Assembly: GCA_028565635.1 (NCBI GenBank)
Contig: JAOXYB010019138.1
Coordinates: 6,182 to 17,938, forward strand
From: Phoronis ovalis
Lineage: Eukaryota; Phoronida; Phoronidae
Reading direction: 5' to 3'
Length of the DNA stretch: 11,757 nucleotides
Position numbers and translations under genes: made by a program. The notes beneath the pieces are model-generated. The model was not told the DNA's origin. It saw only the letters and a program-made list of their open reading frames with translations, and searched no databases. This document shows positions 8,601 through 11,757 of this stretch, piece by piece. Positions within the stretch are counted from its first letter, which is position 1. Every line of letters begins with the position of its first letter.

Positions 8601-10435
8601 TTCAGTTCTTAACAGGTCATTTTCTTCGCATAATGTTTGTGAAATTTTTATAATGATTTAAATTACATGAATTTACTATAGAAGTGGATTGGAAAATAAA
8701 TTGTGTCTTTATACCAAATAATGCCAAATGAATTATGCAACCAAACTGCATGCATTTCATTAGGTCTATGTTCATGCAAATATTTTGCTTTTTACAAGGA
8801 TTGTTTCATTGAAAAACATTAGGGGAAGAGGACATAAAAAATACTATAATCGGGGAAGGGAGTTCCCTAAAGTCTCAATTGCAAAACAGAAGGGTAGAAG
8901 CTTGTAATAATGGCATGCTAATATTAAGTAAGGGGTAGGCCTAGCATGGTACTATCATTTAAAGCCACTAAACACAAGTGCCGCCCAATAGGCCCCTTTT
9001 TAAGCTCCCACATTTACCACAGGGTGTTTTTCACACTTCTCAAAGCTTATTTACCAGAATACATAATGATGTTATCAGCTTGCAAAATATTAATTCACTT
9101 CTTCTGGAGTGTGATACTATGCAAGTTGTACATATCATTAGCAGGTATAAATAGTTATATGACACCTATTGGTTTGGCTGTCCTAACAGTAGTCAATAAC
9201 ACAAACAAGTCATTCGTTACGGTTTACTGCACGAAGGAGGTTTAAAAGAGTTTGGTAAAAGCAAATAACCAATCACTGACGCAATAACAAATTGCTGAAT
9301 AGTACCTTTACATCCTTCGCAGCTTAATGCATTATAATGGTATCCTGAAGCCCTGTCACCACAAATTGTACATAACTCTTCTTCAATACTTTTACCCTGG
9401 ACACCGGCACCTTTTCGATTCTTTTGCTGAAAAGAAAATCAAGCATTATATATGCACAATAACAGATTTTGTATATCGACAAACAGTTCCTTAAGCACAA
9501 TATATATTTTGGGTTCAAAACAAAAGTTGCGAGTCAGTCAACAAACAAACACCAATACTTTTTCCTTGACAGCTCATCTGGTTCCTGTAAAAGTTCAAAG
9601 TTAGTTCAGTTTCATAACGAAGGGAACAAAAAACTGAATCATACAAACATTGTTTTGACGTCATTATATTATGTCTTTAGTGCAGGCAACCTCTGATAAT
9701 TGCTTGTAAGCTGTAGTTCTATTTGTATCTTGCAAGTAGTGATCGTGTTATTGTACGGTATTTTAATTACATGTTATCGAAATTTATTAATCCCATATTT
9801 TATATCTTGTCTATTTTATTAATATGTCATTCTGCTTTGTAGGGTGTTTTTATTTGAATTTTCATTTTGAATTTTTAGTATTTATTTTTTGCAGTGCATT
9901 ATTCCAAGCTCCATTTATGCTTTATTTTAATCATACTTTATTATTATTAACTATAAAGCGCATACAAATCCTTTGTGATATATACTTGTAAGTGTATTTC
10001 ACATCACATACATGATGATTGTGACACTTTGTAGAAATTAAAATTTGAGAACAAAATAAGGACATTTGTTTGGTATATTCATGAAGGTACCTTAATTTGG
10101 TGTGCCTCTAGCGCAAGATTCTTAGATATGAGCTACAAGTGAGAAGCGAAGGGTGTACATCTTTTATGTACGTTAAACTTGAAAAGATAATTTTTAGTTC
10201 ACATTTTAAAGTACATGATAGATGCACAAACTTCACTCGTTACTCGTAGTTGAGAAGCTTCAGCTCCATATTAAGATCAGTACACTTCTTACCTTTATAT
10301 TCATAGCCATATTGGCATTCATGCCATCCTGGGTAATTTGATGCATCATGTTCCTAACAGCATGATCTCCTAACATTGGCGAATGACTGTCAGTATAGTA
10401 AACCATTCTACCAGGTGATGGTGGATAATCCCGTT
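5431..10435 (-). CDS. EcR: Spliced NR1H nuclear receptor, EcR-like (seven secure exons)
   Basis: This gene encodes a ligand-regulated transcription factor of the nuclear receptor superfamily, expected to act in the nucleus on AGGTCA-type sites, usually as a heterodimer with RXR/USP. The coding sequence is the minus-strand join of 10293-10435, 9306-9426, 8044-8184, 7303-7586, 6658-6816, 5960-6182 and 5431-5675. All introns begin GT and end AG, and phases match at each junction, giving 438 residues. Domain order in the 442-residue model: A/B region 1-70, two C4 zinc fingers 71-126, hinge about 140-190, ligand-binding domain about 191-442. The LBD segment from TILT through QLIVEFAK, and the later ARRYD, match EcR closely. 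The P-box EGCKG and the CLLSDEQCK segment after the DBD resemble FXR. The NR1H assignment is firm. EcR rather than an LXR/FXR-like paralogue is my best reading. The 5' end is uncertain. Confidence 0.93.
5676..5959 (-). other. Intron 7 (284 bp, phase 1)
   Basis: The shortest intron, starting GTACGTG and ending TTGTAG. It interrupts the Glu362 codon between helices 9 and 10. Open frames that run out of the flanking exons into it are read-through, not separate genes. Confidence 0.93.
5960..6182 (-). CDS. EcR: Exon 7: LBD helices 5-9, pocket and beta-turn
   Basis: The exon is 223 bases, phase 0 at its start and phase 1 at its end, between acceptor AATTTAAG (weak pyrimidine tract) and donor GTACGTG. 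It encodes residues 288-361, from [16 protein letters not shown] to LITAICMFS, plus the first base of Glu362. EVM-(x2)-R-x-ARRYD matches EcR; Arg297 is in the position of a steroid-contacting Arg of insect Ec[10 protein letters not shown] forms the beta-turn region. [12 protein letters not shown] is the conserved helix 8-9 segment (EYALLTAI in relatives). The tract before the acceptor is AT-rich rather than pyrimidine-rich, but the frame and homology across the junction leave little doubt. Confidence 0.97.
6183..6657 (-). other. Intron 6 (475 bp, phase 0)
   Basis: This intron starts GTAAGTG and ends AATTTAAG, between LLK and GSACEVM. It is AT-rich, and I see no further exon, repeat or RNA gene in it. 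Confidence 0.93.
6658..6816 (-). CDS. EcR: Exon 6: LBD helices 2-5, signature region
   Basis: This 159-base exon is phase 0 at both ends, with acceptor TTTTGTGTTGCAG and donor GTAAGTG. It encodes residues 235-287. It holds the nuclear-receptor LBD signature: FAK at 267-269, PGF, then [10 protein letters not shown]. The preceding TILT (257-260) and QLIVEF match EcR, where the two Thr contact the steroid. Lys269 is in the helix-3 position that normally forms the coactivator charge clamp. The last residues LLK join directly to GSACEVM of the next exon. Part of the signature has Ile277 where Leu is usual, a conservative change. Confidence 0.97.
6817..7302 (-). other. Intron 5 (486 bp, phase 0)
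   Basis: This intron starts GTAAGTGC and ends TTTTGTGTTGCAG, between KKIV and LPEGTF. It contains a short direct duplication (7013-7071) described separately, and nothing else recognisable. Confidence 0.93.
7013..7071. repeat. Two-copy direct repeat, 36-bp period
   Basis: A copy at 7013-7035 (GTCAAGATGGCAGACAGTAA...) is repeated imperfectly at 7049-7071 (GTCAAGTGAGCAGACAGCAG...), with 18 of 23 bases shared. A weaker third start, GTCAGC, follows at 7071. It lies within an intron and looks like a small decayed tandem duplication. Confidence 0.6.
7303..7586 (-). CDS. EcR: Exon 5: hinge region and LBD helix 1
   Basis: The 284-base exon runs from phase 1 (after acceptor TTTTTAG) to phase 0 (before donor GTAAGTGC). 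It encodes residues 141-234. The first part, [15 protein letters not shown], is the basic C-terminal extension of the DBD. Residues about 156-190 are a low-complexity Ser/Thr/Asn/Gln linker with two Ser-Pro sites (Ser171, Ser174) that could be phosphorylated. From about 191, charged helical sequence ([18 protein letters not shown]) marks helix 1 of the LBD, followed by [15 protein letters not shown], which parallels the YQ-GYE-P segment of EcR. The hinge is short compared with many arthropod EcR proteins. Confidence 0.95.
7587..8043 (-). other. Intron 4 (457 bp, phase 1)
   Basis: This intron starts GTAAGTTG and ends TTTTTGTTTTTAG. It splits the Cys140 codon at the end of the DBD. The content is AT-rich, with no additional feature that I can support. 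Confidence 0.93.
8044..8184 (-). CDS. EcR: Exon 4: second zinc finger of the DNA-binding domain
   Basis: The exon is 141 bases, entered in phase 1 after acceptor TTTTCTAG and left in phase 1 before donor GTAAGTTG. It encodes [20 protein letters not shown] onward (residues 94-139) and the first base of Cys140. Zinc ligands are Cys107, Cys113, Cys123 and Cys126 in C-x5-C-x9-C-x2-C spacing. The D-box is KYGGN. The stretch [18 protein letters not shown] is the standard end of a nuclear receptor DBD and probably includes nuclear-localisation residues. FFRRSIT and GGNC followed by MDM resemble vertebrate FXR more than insect EcR, from memory of those families. Confidence 0.98.
8185..9305 (-). other. 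Intron 3 (1121 bp, phase 1), between the two zinc fingers
   Basis: The longest intron, starting GTACT and ending TTTTCTAG, splitting the Gly93 codon. It holds a 99-codon plus-strand open frame (8946-9245) with no recognisable domain, which I take as chance. It also holds a few GC-richer patches (about 8270-8370, 8820-9000) that could be repeat remnants. No alternative exon was identified. Confidence 0.92.
9306..9426 (-). CDS. EcR: Exon 3: first zinc finger of the DNA-binding domain
   Basis: The exon is 121 bases, phase 0 at its start and phase 1 at its end. It follows a pyrimidine-rich acceptor (TTTTCTTTTCAG) and precedes donor GTACT. It encodes residues 53-92 plus the first base of Gly93. 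A basic linker (QKNRKG) and an acidic EEE precede the finger. Zinc ligands are Cys71, Cys74, Cys88 and Cys91 in the canonical C-x2-C-x13-C-x2-C spacing, with [18 protein letters not shown] between and after them. The P-box EGCKG is the type that reads AGGTCA half-sites. The intron falls directly after CEGCK, splitting the Gly codon, a common place for an intron between the two fingers in this superfamily. Confidence 0.97.
9427..10292 (-). other. Intron 2 (866 bp, phase 0)
   Basis: This intron starts GTAAGAAG and ends TTTTCTTTTCAG, between the A/B exon and the first zinc finger. It is very AT-rich around 9740-9960. I saw no gene, RNA or clear repeat in it. Confidence 0.85.
10293..10435 (-). 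CDS. EcR: Exon 2: N-terminal A/B domain
   Basis: This 143-base exon starts in phase 1 (AA completes a split codon) and ends in phase 0. The acceptor is a T-run followed by AG (10437-10436) and the donor is GTAAGAAG (10292-10285). It encodes residues 6-52, beginning [10 protein letters not shown] and ending NMAMNIK, with two Ser-Pro motifs, a Tyr pair and many Met residues. This is the poorly conserved transactivation region of nuclear receptors, so similarity cannot confirm it. Support comes from its open frame, strong splice sites and exact phase fit with the zinc-finger exon. Alternative 5' exons joining here would give A/B isoforms, as known for arthropod EcR genes; that is inference. Confidence 0.75.
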
Positions 10436-11138
10436 CTAAAAAAATTAAATATTATGAATTTATAATTTACCACAACTTATGCTGGTGACATTTGAATTTA
10501 TTTGATTTAATTTGTAATATCAACTTTTTTTAATTTCGCATGTGCAGTGATATAGTTAATTTACGAGTCGTGACCATATAATTTATTTTAGTAAATTACA
10601 GATTAGATGGCATCTATATAGTGAACCCAGAGACTACAAACATATTTCATATTTTTATTCTAATTTATAATAATAAAAATTTCTTCACTAAATAATTTTT
10701 ACTCAGTTTCCTAATTTAAACTTGTTACAAATAAGATGTCCAAATCTTGCTTCGACAATTCTCTAAAATGCAATAATAAAACCAGAGATAACATTAAGGC
10801 TACACATCAGCATCAAAAACTAAAACTATTATTTTATGATTGCTTGCCGTTACAAACGTAATATAACAACCCGACTGCAGGGTGCCAAGAAGCTGGGCAC
10901 CTATACGATTCATTAACTGTGACGGGACTAATTACAGCCCCACGATTTTAAAAACTAACATTAGCAAATTTTTTTCTCTGTAAATTGATATTACACCAAA
11001 TGAATACTGGTGCTTACATTTATTTCTAGCTATATATGGCTCAGTCAGTAATTTTAATACACAATTACCTCTGCCAATCCTAATTACTGCCTGCCTCTGT
11101 ATAAATTTTGTGATTAATATTTTATCTCTGGCTCTTAC
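10436..11138 (-). other. Tentative intron 1 or 5' region (703 bp)
   Basis: This stretch ends in an acceptor with a T run (TTTTTTTAG) just before the A/B exon. If the tentative first exon is real, it begins with GTAAGAGC at 11138. It includes a small GC-richer inverted repeat at 10881-10901. An open frame across 10932-11147 is probably intronic read-through. Confidence 0.4.
10881..10901. repeat. Small inverted repeat GGTGCC / GGCACC
   Basis: GGTGCC (10881-10886) and GGCACC (10896-10901) are perfect inverted repeats around a nine-base loop, in a GC-richer patch of an AT-rich region. The stem is only six base pairs, so it may have no function. Confidence 0.4.
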
Positions 11139-11151
11139 CACATCCACCCAT
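11139..11151 (-). CDS. Tentative first coding exon (MGGC plus one base)
   Basis: An ATG at 11151-11149 is followed by three codons (Gly, Gly, Cys) and one base, then a good donor, GTAAGAGC. The phase-1 end fits the phase-1 start of the next exon (10435), making a GAA codon (Glu5). An in-frame TAA lies upstream at 11175-11173, so this ATG could be the true start. A possible acceptor TTTTTCAG ends at 11189, which would make this part of a 50-base exon (11139-11188) with 5' UTR. Only 13 coding bases are involved, so chance is a serious alternative. The real start may instead be in an exon beyond the right edge, or at Met15 in the next exon. Confidence 0.3.
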
Positions 11152-11757
11152 GGAAGAGAGGCTTAATAAGTTTTATGTATTTGTAAGGCTGAAAAACATT
11201 CTGTCTGATTTTCATGTTTTTGTAAGACTGAAAAAGTTGTTATGATGTATAATTCTATTTTTGTCATATGCTGATCAAATAATAACAACAACTATATTTG
11301 AAACATTTGATATTTCTACCACATGTGTTTCATTAAAGGCTAACACAAAATAAAGTAATCTAAGTTCAGTAATACTGGGTTGAAAAGGGTATATAGATAG
11401 ATACCTGGGTAGAGATAACTGATTTCATAACACATTTAATATAATTAACATCACTCAAGTGTCACATATTTATTTGTTTCTCTCCAATTATATTCTTTGT
11501 AGCCAGGCTCATTATGTTGAAATAGGAATTACACTTTCATGAACATCCAATCATTCATTGATATAATAAACTAGATAGCCTTTTAGCAAAGGCAGGGTTG
11601 CACATATTGGCTTTTGTGAACATTAAATGACCTCCGAATTACCTTTCAACATCATTTTTAGAATTTTGACCTTTGACCCTTTGACCCCAAGGTCAGCAAT
11701 GGCCTACCCTGGGGATGTCAAACCTCAAATATCATGTCCTTGACTACAACAGACTTC
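11152..11757. other. 5' flank of the receptor gene, no gene seen
   Basis: This is mostly AT-rich, with no open frame of note. It contains an imperfect 16-base duplication (11181-11196 and 11220-11235, TTGTAAG-x-CTGAAAAA), each copy reading as an acceptor-like TTTTTCAG on the minus strand. A half-site cluster lies near the right edge. The stretch from about 11580 to the end is less AT-rich and may be a dispersed-repeat fragment. Confidence 0.5.
11667..11695. promoter_or_regulatory. Cluster of nuclear-receptor half-sites
   Basis: Four half-sites lie within 29 bases: TGACCT (11667-11672), TGACCC (11674-11679), TGACCC (11682-11687) and AGGTCA (11690-11695). Read on the minus strand, the first three form direct repeats with spacings of one and two bases, and the fourth is everted to them. 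Another TGACCT lies at 11628-11633. The P-box encoded in this gene (EGCKG) recognises exactly this hexamer. However, runs of this type also occur in dispersed repeats of marine invertebrates, so a regulatory role is inference. Confidence 0.4.

Noticed and set aside
8946-9245. A 99-codon plus-strand open frame inside intron 3
   Set aside because: It has no recognisable domain, lies antisense within an intron, and its hydrophobic composition is what AT-rich sequence yields by chance.
9324-9518. A minus-strand open frame across the first zinc-finger exon
   Set aside because: It reads the exon in the wrong frame; the correct frame gives the C4 zinc finger with exact splice phases.
10932-11147. 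A 71-codon minus-strand open frame as the first exon
   Set aside because: It spans a strong donor (GTAAGAGC at 11138) in the wrong frame for the A/B exon and has no similarity I recognise.

Overview
The window is an AT-rich piece of an animal nuclear genome. It is dominated by one spliced gene on the minus strand, running from about position 11151 (tentative 5' end) or 10435 (secure) down to its stop codon at 5431-5433. The exons encode a two-zinc-finger nuclear receptor of the NR1H group. The ligand-binding domain looks most like ecdysone receptor (EcR), and the DNA-binding domain and the segment just after it look most like vertebrate FXR. Non-arthropod features of the C-terminus, introns of 284 to 1121 bases, and dispersed repeats of a kind I associate with marine invertebrates suggest a lophotrochozoan (mollusc, annelid, brachiopod). 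A hemichordate or other deuterostome invertebrate cannot be excluded from the sequence alone.

The gene reads right to left. There is a tentative first coding exon (11139-11151, four codons plus one base), an A/B-domain exon (10293-10435), the first zinc finger (9306-9426), the second zinc finger (8044-8184), the hinge plus LBD helix 1 (7303-7586), and three LBD exons (6658-6816, 5960-6182, 5431-5675). Every junction has GT..AG borders and every reading phase matches, so the exons join into one open frame of 438 residues, or 442 with the tentative first exon. Residue numbers below use the 442-residue model. The 3' UTR follows, with a candidate AATAAA at 5055-5050 on the minus strand.

Left of the gene, positions 1 to about 5050 hold no gene I can support. 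This stretch contains a 42/44-bp minisatellite at the left edge (1-266), a decayed 19-bp tandem repeat (about 2085-2318, with weaker relatives around 1520-1720), a region with a 38-bp direct repeat between two C tracts (1649-2052), a probable dispersed-repeat fragment with a G tract (about 2425-2575), and a perfect 12-bp inverted repeat (2951-2984). Right of the gene, the 5' flank ends in a cluster of TGACCY/AGGTCA nuclear-receptor half-sites (11667-11695) that may be part of a dispersed repeat.

The most interesting biology is the predicted ligand pocket. It keeps several residues that contact ecdysteroids in insect EcR, but has Leu in place of one Tyr, a His where LXR and FXR have their ligand-sensing His, and Phe where nearly all relatives carry Trp in the activation helix. 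I saw no multi-gene system in the window.
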